In this document: positions 15,840-24,133 of the stretch, one piece after another
Numbering within the stretch: position 1 is the first letter of the stretch
Layout: each line of letters opens with the position of its first letter
Assembly (NCBI GenBank): GCA_020350825.1
Contig: CP070724.1
Location: 387,463 to 445,769, forward strand
From: Thermoplasmatales archaeon
GTDB lineage: Archaea > Thermoplasmatota > E2 > DHVEG-1
Length of the DNA: 58,307 bases
Direction of reading: 5' to 3'
Position numbers and translations under genes: made by a program
The notes under the pieces: model-generated
What the model was told of the DNA's origin: nothing
What the model saw: only the letters and a program-made list of their open reading frames with translations
Databases searched by the model: none

Positions 15840-16097
15840 ATGAACAAAGCTATATTATTTTCACTTGAAAATTGTGTGAAATGCAGTCAGACAAAAGAAC
15901 TTTTTGTTGATAGAGATGATGTAGAACTAGTAACATTTCCTCATGACATCAATGAGTGGAGCAAAGCAAACCACGTACTTGCAAAATCTCACGATGTTTT
16001 TGATGATTTACAAAAAACAGCGCCTATTTTATGGCTAGATGGTGAAAAAAAGGTAGGATATTTAAGGATTAGAAAGTGGTTGCAAGATAATAAATAA
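15840..16097 (+). CDS. Glutaredoxin/thioredoxin-like small protein
   Basis: The 85-residue protein has a C-x2-C redox motif (ENCVKCSQT) near residue 12, in the first loop after a beta strand, as in glutaredoxin-fold proteins. There is no signal peptide, so it is cytosolic. The family's cis-Pro is likely in KTAPILWLDG near residue 64. It starts at ATG after GAGGGGATAG. It opens a plus-strand run of six redox-related genes to 19071, which argues for a role in thiol-disulfide exchange or electron delivery. Confidence 0.75.
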   Translation: MNKAILFSLENCVKCSQTKELFVDRDDVELVTFPHDINEWSKANHVLAKSHDVFDDLQKTAPILWLDGEKKVGYLRIRKWLQDNK

Positions 16098-16152
16098 TTC
16101 ACATATGACTTTTTCAAACATTATATAGTAGAATTTCTATTCTCTAAAAATA

Positions 16153-16560
16153 ATGGATGAATTAGAAGAAATAAAAAAGAGAAAACTAGAACAATTAAAA
16201 AAACGGTACATGAACGGAGGTAAAAATATGGCAGAGAATTTGCTAGACACACCACTTAAAATAACTGATGCAGATATAGAAAACAATATTAAAAAATATG
16301 AAACTATTGTAATAGATTGTTGGGCACCATGGTGTGGCCCATGCAGAATGGTTCACCCTATAATTGAAGAACTAGCAAAAGAGATGCAGGGAAAAATCGT
16401 TTTTGGGAAACTAAACGTTGATGAAAATCCGATGACATCAGCCAAGCACCAAATAATGAGCATACCCACATTATTGGTTTTTAAAAATGGAAATCTAGTA
16501 GATAGAATCGTTGGAGCAATACCCAAAGAAATGTTGAAAGAAAGAATTGAAAAATTTTAA
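16153..16560 (+). CDS. Thioredoxin
   Basis: The classical active site WAPWCGPCRM lies in a normal thioredoxin fold with cis-Pro in MSIPTLLVF. The frame opens at ATG 16153 with a charged helical extension starting MDELEEIKKRKLEQLKKR. A second start, ATG 16228, has a much better binding site (GGAGGTAAAAAT). Initiation at 16228 gives a standard-length thioredoxin of about 110 residues, while 16153 gives 135. N-terminal extensions of this kind occur in some archaeal thioredoxins. It is cytosolic and the second gene of the redox run. Confidence 0.9.
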   Translation: MDELEEIKKRKLEQLKKRYMNGGKNMAENLLDTPLKITDADIENNIKKYETIVIDCWAPWCGPCRMVHPIIEELAKEMQGKIVFGKLNVDENPMTSAKHQIMSIPTLLVFKNGNLVDRIVGAIPKEMLKERIEKF

Positions 16561-16584
16561 CGAGGATATTCAATAATTTAAAAG

Positions 16585-17097
16585 GTGATCAAAATAAAAT
16601 TGAAAAAATGGTTATCAATAATAATTTTAATTATCTTAGTTTTTTCAACATCTGGATGTATTGAATCTTCGGATAAAATATGGGGTAATGCTCCTGATTT
16701 TACTTTAACAACTATTAACGGAGAAAACTTTACTCTCTCAGATCATCAGGGAAAAATTATAGTAATTGATTTAATGGCTACCTGGTGTGGACCGTGTGTA
16801 CTCCAAATGCCGGAATTGCAAAAAACTCTGGAGGAAAAGAGAGATGAAATTGTACTTGTTTCTGTTGATATTGATAAGCGTGAGACAAGTGATGATGTGA
16901 TAAACACCTTTGGTGACTATGTAGATAACTGGACGTTTGTAATGGATACGTATGAAGAAGATGTGGGTGGTAAGTATCATGCTGATTATATTCCAAAGCT
17001 CGTGATTGTTAATAAAGAAGGAAACATTTATTATTCTGAGTCAGGATTAACCTCCAAGGAAAAATTAATAGAATTAATTAATGGAGCAAGTGGATAG
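16585..17097 (+). CDS. TlpA/ResA-like thioredoxin lipoprotein
   Basis: The protein has 170 residues with a GTG start that sits within an AAAGGTGATC context. The N-terminal hydrophobic segment ends in a lipobox-like STSGC, so the protein is probably lipid-anchored outside the membrane. The thioredoxin domain has the APDFTL entry typical of the AhpC/TlpA group, the active site ATWCGPC near residue 70 and cis-Pro in YIPKLVIVN. TlpA-like proteins reduce extracytoplasmic disulfides when supplied with electrons through the membrane. The NapH-like protein two genes later could do this. Confidence 0.88.
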   Translation: MIKIKLKKWLSIIILIILVFSTSGCIESSDKIWGNAPDFTLTTINGENFTLSDHQGKIIVIDLMATWCGPCVLQMPELQKTLEEKRDEIVLVSVDIDKRETSDDVINTFGDYVDNWTFVMDTYEEDVGGKYHADYIPKLVIVNKEGNIYYSESGLTSKEKLIELINGASG

Positions 17098-17104
17098 GTG
17101 AAAT

Positions 17105-17626
17105 ATGATGAAGAACAAGAATAGACATGTTTTGTTGATAAGTATTTTAATTTTAGGCTTGTATTTTTCGAGCGCTAATGTTGTGGCAGATCCAGTCGTT
17201 GAAAATATAAGTATAGATCCAACAAATCCTGCTCCACTATCAACTATTACTATTACAGCTAATATTGATGGTGAGAATATTACAAATGTTAATTTGTCAG
17301 TTGGTGAATGTAATAAAACCGCGGGAGTATGTTATGTATATCATCAGATTACCATGACTGAGAAGACAGAAGGTCAGTATACAGCGGAGTTAACATTAGA
17401 AAAATCTAAGGCATCCTACATTTCATTTGCTTTTGATATTACATATGATGGGGAAACTAAAAAGCTTGAAGATGATTCTTGGGATGTTGATCTTTCCATA
17501 GAATCTGGAAATGGGGACACCACCAATGGTGGAGATGGCGATAGTGTACCTGGCTTTGAAATCATTTATTTCCTAATAACAATTTCAATTGGAATATTGG
17601 TACATAGAAATAAGAGATCGAGATGA
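17105..17626 (+). CDS. Exported protein with PGF-type C-terminal anchor
   Basis: The 173-residue protein has an N-terminal signal peptide (residues 1-30) and a beta-sandwich-like middle with one Cys pair, ECNKTAGVC, near residues 70-78. It ends with a Gly/Asp-rich linker, the motif VPGF, a transmembrane helix and a basic tail RNKRSR. This tripartite end resembles the PGF-CTERM signals processed by archaeosortase in other archaea. No archaeosortase is in this window. It lies eight bases after the TlpA-like gene and overlaps the next gene by ATGA, so it is an integral part of the redox operon and may be the partner or scaffold of TlpA. Confidence 0.75.
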   Translation: MMKNKNRHVLLISILILGLYFSSANVVADPVVENISIDPTNPAPLSTITITANIDGENITNVNLSVGECNKTAGVCYVYHQITMTEKTEGQYTAELTLEKSKASYISFAFDITYDGETKKLEDDSWDVDLSIESGNGDTTNGGDGDSVPGFEIIYFLITISIGILVHRNKRSR

Positions 17627-18432
17627 AATTTCAGATAAAGCGACTAGTATCTCAAATTCTCCTTCTTTTTTCAGCTAATCTTGGAGCCTTTGGATTAAAA
17701 ACGGGTTTTTGCTATCCCTTTTTTTACTGTAATGCATGTCCAGCTGCAACATCTGCTTGTCCTTTGCGTGCTATTGAAGTCGGTGTATTTAAAGGTGAAT
17801 TTAAGTGGAAATTGATTACCTATCCTCTTTTTATAATAGGTACTGTTGGTACCTTAACTGGCAGAGCCGTTTGTGGATGGGCATGTCCTATTGGATTATT
17901 GCAGAGAAGTACGGGAGGTATAGCAAGGAAATTAAAAAAATACCCAATAATTAAAAAAATAGGCCAGCATAAAGTCGAACGCTATTTACGATTCATAAAA
18001 TATGTTGTTTTTGTAGGACTTGTCGTTGTCACGACAATCTTGATAGGCTTTATGTTTACTGATATTTGTCCAGTGGGATTTCTCACTGGCACTATTCCTA
18101 TTTTGATTTTAAACCCCGGTCAATATATTCCAAGCTCATACTTTTATCCCGCACTCGTCATTTTCATCTTATTTATTATACTAATTTTTACTATAGAAAG
18201 AGGTTGGTGTCGATATTTCTGCCCGGTTGGTGCTCTACTTGCGCCATTTAATAAAATATCATATCTCTATATTGATGTAGAAGTAGAGGCATGTACCCAT
18301 TGTCATCTGTGTTCAAACATCTGCCCTATGGGAATCAATATACCAAATATGCATCGAGATCCGGAGTGCATTCTCTGCGGTAAATGCATTAACACATGCC
18401 CGAGATTATTAATTAATTTCAAGAGGATATAA
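17623..18432 (+). CDS. NapH-like membrane 4Fe-4S protein
   Basis: The 269-residue protein has about four membrane segments. Cysteine motifs lie near the N-terminus (CNACPAATSACP), at CGWACPIG near residue 85 and CRYFCPVGA near residue 198. Two C-terminal ferredoxin motifs follow, C-x2-C-x2-C-x3-CP (CTHCHLCSNICP) and CILCGKCINTCP. This is the NapH/CcoG/YccM polyferredoxin type, which moves electrons in or across membranes. Its start overlaps the PGF-anchored gene (ATGA) and its stop abuts the next ATG. In this context it may deliver reducing power to the extracytoplasmic thioredoxin folds, which is an inference. Confidence 0.88.
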   Translation: MKFQIKRLVSQILLLFSANLGAFGLKTGFCYPFFYCNACPAATSACPLRAIEVGVFKGEFKWKLITYPLFIIGTVGTLTGRAVCGWACPIGLLQRSTGGIARKLKKYPIIKKIGQHKVERYLRFIKYVVFVGLVVVTTILIGFMFTDICPVGFLTGTIPILILNPGQYIPSSYFYPALVIFILFIILIFTIERGWCRYFCPVGALLAPFNKISYLYIDVEVEACTHCHLCSNICPMGINIPNMHRDPECILCGKCINTCPRLLINFKRI

Positions 18433-19071
18433 ATGAAAAAGATATTAGCATTACAAATAACAGTATTGGTTTTAATTTCTGGATCCCTAGGAGGAATGCT
18501 TGCTTTCACAGATGTTTACAATGATGTGCACTCAAGAATAGTATCTGTTATCTGCCTTAGTTGTATAAAACTAGATCCAATAATATCTCTAGATTTCACC
18601 TTCGAAACTGCAAATGATAAAGATCATCCCAATTTTGTCATAGAAAATCTTACTAATACTGGTCCATTATTCCTTGCATATAGAACAGACGTATGCGCCT
18701 ATTGTGATGATATGGAACCTCTATTAATGGAAATTTTCAATGTAACATTCGAAAAAGAAGATGTTTTCTATAAAACAGTTGACTTCAATGGATCAGATGT
18801 CACCTTTGTTCATATCAACACTGATTACGCAAAAGGAGAATTATTTGAGTCCCAGGAAACGTATGATATCGACGGTGATAACGCGGTACCTATGTTTACA
18901 ACGATAACGTTAGGATATAATCGTGGCATTATTGAAGAATACTATAATACTGTATATGGAATTCTTGACCCGCACTATAATGATGAACAAAGAGTAGAAT
19001 TATTAACAAATATTATACAAGATAGTATTGACCTCTATAATGAAAACTCTCCAGGGTACAAACCAGATTAA
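18433..19071 (+). CDS. Membrane-anchored thioredoxin-like protein
   Basis: The 212-residue protein starts directly after the NapH-like stop codon. An N-terminal anchor or signal segment covers residues 1-27. A first Cys pair, CLSC, lies near residue 38. A thioredoxin-like domain follows with RTDVCAYCDDMEP near residue 92 and a cis-Pro candidate in AVPMFTT near residue 153. It is expected to face outside. The two Cys pairs suggest that electrons pass from the membrane Fe-S protein to the CLSC pair and then to CAYC, but this is speculation from arrangement. Confidence 0.75.
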   Translation: MKKILALQITVLVLISGSLGGMLAFTDVYNDVHSRIVSVICLSCIKLDPIISLDFTFETANDKDHPNFVIENLTNTGPLFLAYRTDVCAYCDDMEPLLMEIFNVTFEKEDVFYKTVDFNGSDVTFVHINTDYAKGELFESQETYDIDGDNAVPMFTTITLGYNRGIIEEYYNTVYGILDPHYNDEQRVELLTNIIQDSIDLYNENSPGYKPD

Positions 19072-19117
19072 GATTTTCTAAAAATAAAAAAATTAAGAAG
19101 GAAAATTTTCCTTCAAC

Positions 19118-19282
19118 TTAGATTTCACCGTTTTTAATTTTTTCTTTAAGTATGTCGAATTGCTCTCTTGTTAATGTACAAATGTTATCTTTCTCACCGA
19201 TTATTACTTTATCATCCTGCACATGGACAACAGGGCATTTCTCAGGAATACATACATCACCAATACATAATACTACTTTCAT
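19118..19282 (-). CDS. 54-residue Cys-rich protein
   Basis: This frame starts at ATG 19282 and ends at TAA 19118, convergent with the redox cluster. It begins MKVVLCIGDVCIPEKCPVVH, so three Cys fall in the first 16 residues in the spacing C-x4-C-x4-C, and a fourth follows near residue 35. The pattern suggests a small metal- or Fe-S-binding protein. The C-terminal half is an amphipathic helix. There is no signal peptide. Similar size and Cys content to the small proteins that travel with ferredoxin systems is the only clue. No family is named. Confidence 0.5.
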   Translation of the reverse strand: MKVVLCIGDVCIPEKCPVVHVQDDKVIIGEKDNICTLTREQFDILKEKIKNGEI

Positions 19283-19437
19283 ATTTATTCCCCTATTAAC
19301 GTATGCTATTATATTAATGTCTACTATTTTAAATAATTTTTGGTACTCCTGCTCATTTCAATTAGATTTTTTTTAACAAGAACAAATTCATTGGAGAGCT
19401 AACAATTAATATTATTTGATTTAAATCTTTTAAAATT

Positions 19438-20820
19438 TCAGATATATCCAGTAATTTTTAGTTTACTTCGATCTACTTTTGAAATAATTCGAGGTTTTTG
19501 TTTATCAATTTTTTTAACCTCCTTTGTAAAAATTTCAACTTGTGGACCAACTTTCTCCTGGAAATCTTGTTTCAAAATAGAAAATATTTCCTCAACAGAT
19601 GGACCTAAATTTCTTAACTCTTCGTCTATTACAACTTGAATTTCAATTTTAGTTAAACTTTGTTGGATTATTTTAACATCTTTAATCTTATTTGTTTTTA
19701 GTTCATATAGAATTTTACTGAAAATCTCTCCAAAAGAAGATGGAAGCAATAATTTACCATTAGATAATAAAAGTGATAAATCATCTCTACCATAAATCTT
19801 TGCGATTAAGTCACCTGATAAACCACAATCACACTTTTCATAAAGTGGAGCACCAATATCATTAATTGCATTATATCTGATAATAGGTGTTCCATTTCCA
19901 TATAACTTTGTAATAATCAAATTGCCCGGCTCTCCTGAAGAAACCTTTTTTCCATCTTTTAAAAATTCTAGGTGCACAAGGTCAGACATTATATGGTATT
20001 TTCCGTCTCTGCATTGAAACGCAATTGGTCCCGACTCTGTAGCTCCATAAGCTTCAAAAACGAATGCATCAAATGTTTCTTCAATAAATTTTCTAAGATT
20101 TTTATCCAACACAGATCCTGTAGAAGCTATGTATCTTGGTCTTATGTTTTTGCCACGCCCTTTGTCCTTTAACAATGCAAGATGACCAAGCATTCCGACA
20201 TAACCACCTATAAACACTGGTTTAAAACGATCAATTTCTTCAATTAGTTTCCTAGGTTTGTCATTAGTGTTCAACCATTGAATATTTTTTAAAAGAAAAT
20301 CAAACTTGAGCTGTGGAACTAAACCTCTAGTAATATATCCACTTTCTGCGGTATGTGAGGCGAAATCTCCAATTATAGTAATTTTGTCTTTTCTCCAATT
20401 AATTCCATATTCTTTTAAAGTTCGTAAATATCCAAATAGCCCCATTACTATGTCAAACATATCAACATAAATAGAAAGAGATTTTCCAGTTGTCCCTGAA
20501 GTAGAAACTTCAATCAGTTGTTCACTCCTGATTTTAGTCGATATAATTCCCTCAGGATAATATTTTTTAATATCATCTTTAGAAATCAACGGCAGTTTTT
20601 TAATGTCCTTAATTCCTTCGATGTCTTTTGGATGAACCCCTGCTTTTTTATAATTATCATGGTAAACTGGTACTGTATATGCAAATCTAACCATCTTCTT
20701 AAAATACTTATCCTTATATTTCTGTAAATCATATTCATTCAGCCTCCAAAGTCTGTCGATATCAAATAAATAACTTTTAAGAACCTTTGACATAAAAATT
20801 GGATTTTTGAAAGGGTTCAT
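19438..20820 (-). CDS. PaaK/CapK-like adenylate-forming enzyme
   Basis: The 460-residue protein belongs to the phenylacetate-CoA ligase / coenzyme F390 synthetase group. Landmarks are the N-terminal helical lead with YHDNYKKAGV, the ATP-binding VSTSGTTGKSL near residue 107, FEAYGATESGP near residue 257, and the IIRYNAINDIG segment with a C-D-C-G metal-ligand-like motif. Such enzymes activate carboxylates as acyl-adenylates, and some modify surface polymers. The substrate is unknown. It diverges from the B12-binding radical SAM gene with a 71-base shared promoter region, so the two may act in one pathway. Confidence 0.82.
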   Translation of the reverse strand: MNPFKNPIFMSKVLKSYLFDIDRLWRLNEYDLQKYKDKYFKKMVRFAYTVPVYHDNYKKAGVHPKDIEGIKDIKKLPLISKDDIKKYYPEGIISTKIRSEQLIEVSTSGTTGKSLSIYVDMFDIVMGLFGYLRTLKEYGINWRKDKITIIGDFASHTAESGYITRGLVPQLKFDFLLKNIQWLNTNDKPRKLIEEIDRFKPVFIGGYVGMLGHLALLKDKGRGKNIRPRYIASTGSVLDKNLRKFIEETFDAFVFEAYGATESGPIAFQCRDGKYHIMSDLVHLEFLKDGKKVSSGEPGNLIITKLYGNGTPIIRYNAINDIGAPLYEKCDCGLSGDLIAKIYGRDDLSLLLSNGKLLLPSSFGEIFSKILYELKTNKIKDVKIIQQSLTKIEIQVVIDEELRNLGPSVEEIFSILKQDFQEKVGPQVEIFTKEVKKIDKQKPRIISKVDRSKLKITGYI

Positions 20821-20866
20821 ATTTTCACAAGCAGATGTTTTTAGGTTATTTGAAATGTAATATGAC

Positions 20867-20877
20867 TTAAATATATG
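20867..20877 (+). promoter_or_regulatory. TATA box, leaderless promoter
   Basis: CTTAAATATAT lies about 24 bases before the ATG at 20892, which predicts transcription starting at or next to the start codon. There is no binding site before the ATG. This supports the first ATG over the one at 20901. Confidence 0.45.
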
Positions 20878-20891
20878 TCTCTTATATTAGA

Positions 20892-22220
20892 ATGAACATA
20901 ATGAAAATATTGATAATAGAAAACTTTTGGATAGGGGGTAGTAAGTTAAAATCCATTGAAAAACTACAATTAAATATGTTTTCCATTCTTCCTACGTTAT
21001 ATGCTCGCCAATTGGCAGCAATCACTCCTAAAAAACACTCTGTTACAGTTATATATGAGAGATATTCTAATATCAATTTTGATGGAAAATATGATATTGT
21101 TCTGATAAATTTTAACTTTTCAAGTGTCCCTCGAGCTTATGAAATTGCAGATATATTTAGAAATAAAGGCATCCCGGTTGTACTAAGTGGTTGGTACCCC
21201 TCAGTTCTACCTGAAGAAGCCAAAAAACATGCAGATAGTGTATTAATCGGAAGAGGTGAAATCAACTGGCCTAAACTGTTGGATGATTACGAAAATAATG
21301 AATTAAAGCCAATCTATCAACCTGCAAAATATGATAATTCAATAAAAATCCCTCCAACAAATGTTGATCTACCAGGTTTTGTTATTACAGGGGCAGTTGA
21401 AGCAACAAGGGGATGTCCATATCGGTGTGAGTTTTGTCCAGAAGCAAATATCCCTGGAAGTTCACAGTTTTACACAAGACCTGTAGATGATGTAATAGCT
21501 GAAATAAAATCCTTGCCACAAAAAACAATAATGTTTTATGATAGTTCTCTCACAATAAACCCAAGGTATAGCAAATCATTATTTAAAAAAATGAAAGAAT
21601 TAAACAAAAAATTTTTTTGTAACGGTAACTCAGATGTATTAGCGCATGACAAAGAGCTTGTTCGCTTGTCTAAAGAGGCGGGTTGTGTCTCCTGGCTCAT
21701 TGGATTTGAATCTGTCACTCAGAAAACTATTGATGAAATCGGTAAGACAAGAAACAGGGTTGAGGAGTATTCCCAGGCTATAAGAAACATACATGACCAA
21801 AGAATGGCTGTTATAGGCTCTTTTATGTTTGGTTTTGACACTGATACGAGTGAAGTTTTTGATGAAACCCTTAAAACGATAAAAGAATTGGAGATTGATG
21901 TTGCAGATTTCTGTATATTGACACCTTTTCTTGGTACACCTGTATTTGAAAAATTTGAGAAAGAAGGACGAATATTAACCAAGGATTGGTCAAAATATAC
22001 TATGAAAAATGTAGTTTTTGAACCAAAAAATATGACCTCTAAAGAATTATTACAGGGTGTAAGAAAAATGTATGCTGAATTTTATTCTACTTCATATACT
22101 GTGAAAAGAGTAATCAAGAGTTTAAGATTAGGATTATTTCCATTTTTCCTCGTTTTAGCACGCAATGCTATTGCTAATATGAACAGTAAAATATTATTTG
22201 CTTCAAAATTAAAAAAATAG
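20892..22220 (+). CDS. B12-binding radical SAM protein
   Basis: The 442-residue protein has an N-terminal Rossmann-like cobalamin-binding domain (residues about 1-130, with VLSGWYPSVLPEEA and the GRGE signature) and a radical SAM domain with the cluster motif C-x3-C-x2-C (RGCPYRCEFC) near residue 177. The C-terminal region ends in basic helices. This architecture is used for methylations, ring formations and other difficult chemistry. Without a known partner the substrate cannot be named. The canonical cobalamin-ligating His motif is not evident in the N-terminal domain. It diverges from the PaaK-like ligase. Confidence 0.85.
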   Translation: MNIMKILIIENFWIGGSKLKSIEKLQLNMFSILPTLYARQLAAITPKKHSVTVIYERYSNINFDGKYDIVLINFNFSSVPRAYEIADIFRNKGIPVVLSGWYPSVLPEEAKKHADSVLIGRGEINWPKLLDDYENNELKPIYQPAKYDNSIKIPPTNVDLPGFVITGAVEATRGCPYRCEFCPEANIPGSSQFYTRPVDDVIAEIKSLPQKTIMFYDSSLTINPRYSKSLFKKMKELNKKFFCNGNSDVLAHDKELVRLSKEAGCVSWLIGFESVTQKTIDEIGKTRNRVEEYSQAIRNIHDQRMAVIGSFMFGFDTDTSEVFDETLKTIKELEIDVADFCILTPFLGTPVFEKFEKEGRILTKDWSKYTMKNVVFEPKNMTSKELLQGVRKMYAEFYSTSYTVKRVIKSLRLGLFPFFLVLARNAIANMNSKILFASKLKK

Positions 22221-22223
22221 TTA

Positions 22224-23690
22224 TTATAAGAAGTAACCAATTACTTCAATACTTGTCTCACTTGATTTCCCTTCATTATCATAAGCTATTACTTTTATTG
22301 TGTATTTGTGACGGAAACGTTTGAGGGATTTTACCTTCCTAAAGCTATACTCATAAGGTTTTTCGTTATCTGTGCTCTTTAGTTCCTCATCGATATAAAA
22401 TTCAACTTTTTTAATGCTGGAATCATCTTCAGCAATTGCAGTAATTGTGGTTTTTCCAATTAAATTTGTGTTGTTCCCAAATAAGGTTTTAAAAAGTGGA
22501 TGACCCCGGAAGTGCCACTTTCCTTTCACTGGGATGCTAATTCCTACTCCTGGAGGTTGGTTCCCTCCCGGAACTAAAACGGTAGCATTCACAGCATCAG
22601 CGTAGTAGGCATCAAATGGCTCTTGATTGTCAGGGGGATCTGAATATCCTTGATTTTTTTCGGAACTAAAAACTACTGCAAAAATCTTAAGATTTTCAGG
22701 GTCTAAATTCGAAAATCCAACATCTGAAATCTTCTTTATCTTCTGAATAACAGCAGTATCACCAGCATCTATAGATATCTCCTGATTTAATATGTAATCA
22801 AGAAAACCAAAATTATATGGATTGCCATCATAATCCGCCCAGCGAGAAATTATTTCTGTTAAATAAACTCTCAGACGACCTGTATATGTTACCTCTTCCC
22901 CATTTTCAATAAGTATATCGATTATTATTTCGTTAGTATCATTATCAAATTCCGCATTAACAGAAACATGTAAGTTAGGAGTATTCCTTATTAAAGCAGC
23001 AGATATCTCCTCCTCATAAACAGATTTATCTTCAGCAGTAAATACAACTTTATATCCTCCATCAATATAAACCGTTGGAAAACCCAAATTATTGTAATCG
23101 GTATCTAAACGCTCCTCAGCTTTGTCATTAACATCATGAACCATACTTACATAATAAAATTGATAATTATCTGTTTCATATAAATCATGTAAGATTGCAG
23201 CAACTTGGGGACATGGAGCACACCAAGTAGCTGTGGCTTCTTCTACAAACACCGTATGAACAAACTCATCATCACCGTTATCGCCATTATCTGAGACTGT
23301 TATCGTATAATATGAACTGCCATTAATAGAAGGATCACCGACAGGACCATTACCCGCAGCATCATCAACGGTCACATAATAATACCAATCTTCATCAGAA
23401 TTTTTTGGAATATAGATATTAACACTTCCACTTAAGATTGACGTAGAACTCCAATTATTTGCACTTGCAGTTTTATAAAATATTGTTGCATTAGTAACAT
23501 TAATATTATCAGAGAATGTCACAGAGATAGTAATTGACTCACCGGTTTTTCCCGTTGTATCGCGAGTAATAGTGTCAATTGAAGGAGGTTCATTGTCAAC
23601 ATCTTCACCAGTAAAAAAAATGACATAAACTGATAATATTAGCAGAATTGCTATCACTATTACCCCAGCAATTTTTAATATAAGTTTCAT
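22224..23690 (-). CDS. Exported multi-domain protein with thioredoxin fold and Ig-like module
   Basis: This is a 488-residue protein. A signal or anchor helix covers residues 1-27. An Ig-like domain follows (about 35-135) with DDAAGNGPVG. A thioredoxin-like domain has ATWCAPCPQVAA near residue 155, GFPTVYIDGGYKVV near residue 203 and an Omp28-like extension to about residue 375. The C-terminal 80 residues are the shared VEFYIDEE Ig-like module. It is outside the cell, and it is the second TlpA-like redox fold in this region, so it may draw on the same electron supply as the 15840-19071 cluster. The gene ends four bases from the convergent radical SAM gene. Confidence 0.8.
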   Translation of the reverse strand: MKLILKIAGVIVIAILLILSVYVIFFTGEDVDNEPPSIDTITRDTTGKTGESITISVTFSDNINVTNATIFYKTASANNWSSTSILSGSVNIYIPKNSDEDWYYYVTVDDAAGNGPVGDPSINGSSYYTITVSDNGDNGDDEFVHTVFVEEATATWCAPCPQVAAILHDLYETDNYQFYYVSMVHDVNDKAEERLDTDYNNLGFPTVYIDGGYKVVFTAEDKSVYEEEISAALIRNTPNLHVSVNAEFDNDTNEIIIDILIENGEEVTYTGRLRVYLTEIISRWADYDGNPYNFGFLDYILNQEISIDAGDTAVIQKIKKISDVGFSNLDPENLKIFAVVFSSEKNQGYSDPPDNQEPFDAYYADAVNATVLVPGGNQPPGVGISIPVKGKWHFRGHPLFKTLFGNNTNLIGKTTITAIAEDDSSIKKVEFYIDEELKSTDNEKPYEYSFRKVKSLKRFRHKYTIKVIAYDNEGKSSETSIEVIGYFL

Positions 23691-23863
23691 TTATATATTA
23701 ATATAGCTCTACAGTATATTTAAATTTAATGATTGTTAATTAATGACTGTTTATGGAAAAACTTGCAAACAATGTGGTTGTAAAAAAGATTATAGATAGA
23801 GAATATAAGTAATAGTTGAATCCTATTGATAGCATATGGGCGTACGAATCGTTACTTTAATAG

Positions 23864-23948
23864 TGCAGGGGAAGGGATTTGAACCCTTGGACCTCTGCAG
23901 GACAAGGCCCTGAACCTTGCGCCGTTGACCAGGCTTGGCTACCCCTGC
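23864..23948 (-). tRNA. tRNA-Leu (CAG)
   Basis: Read on the minus strand, a GCAGGGG acceptor pairs with CCCCTGC, followed by discriminator A. The anticodon stem CAAGG/CCTTG encloses the seven-base loop TTCAGGG, giving anticodon CAG. A long variable arm and a normal T arm (GGTTCAAATCC core) are present, as expected of a class II leucine tRNA. CCA is not encoded. No intron is seen. Confidence 0.95.
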
Positions 23949-24133
23949 GCGACCACAGAAATTAGATACTCGCTATTTTAGTTTGTTGCATCTATAATGC
24001 AGATATTTTTAATATTTCCCTAAGAAATCGTAATTAAATATTTTTTGTAAAGATTTAAATAGCATAGCAGATATAATGTAAGAAGCAGTTTTAGAGTTAG
24101 AATCCAAATGATAGGGGATTAAATGGTGAAAAT

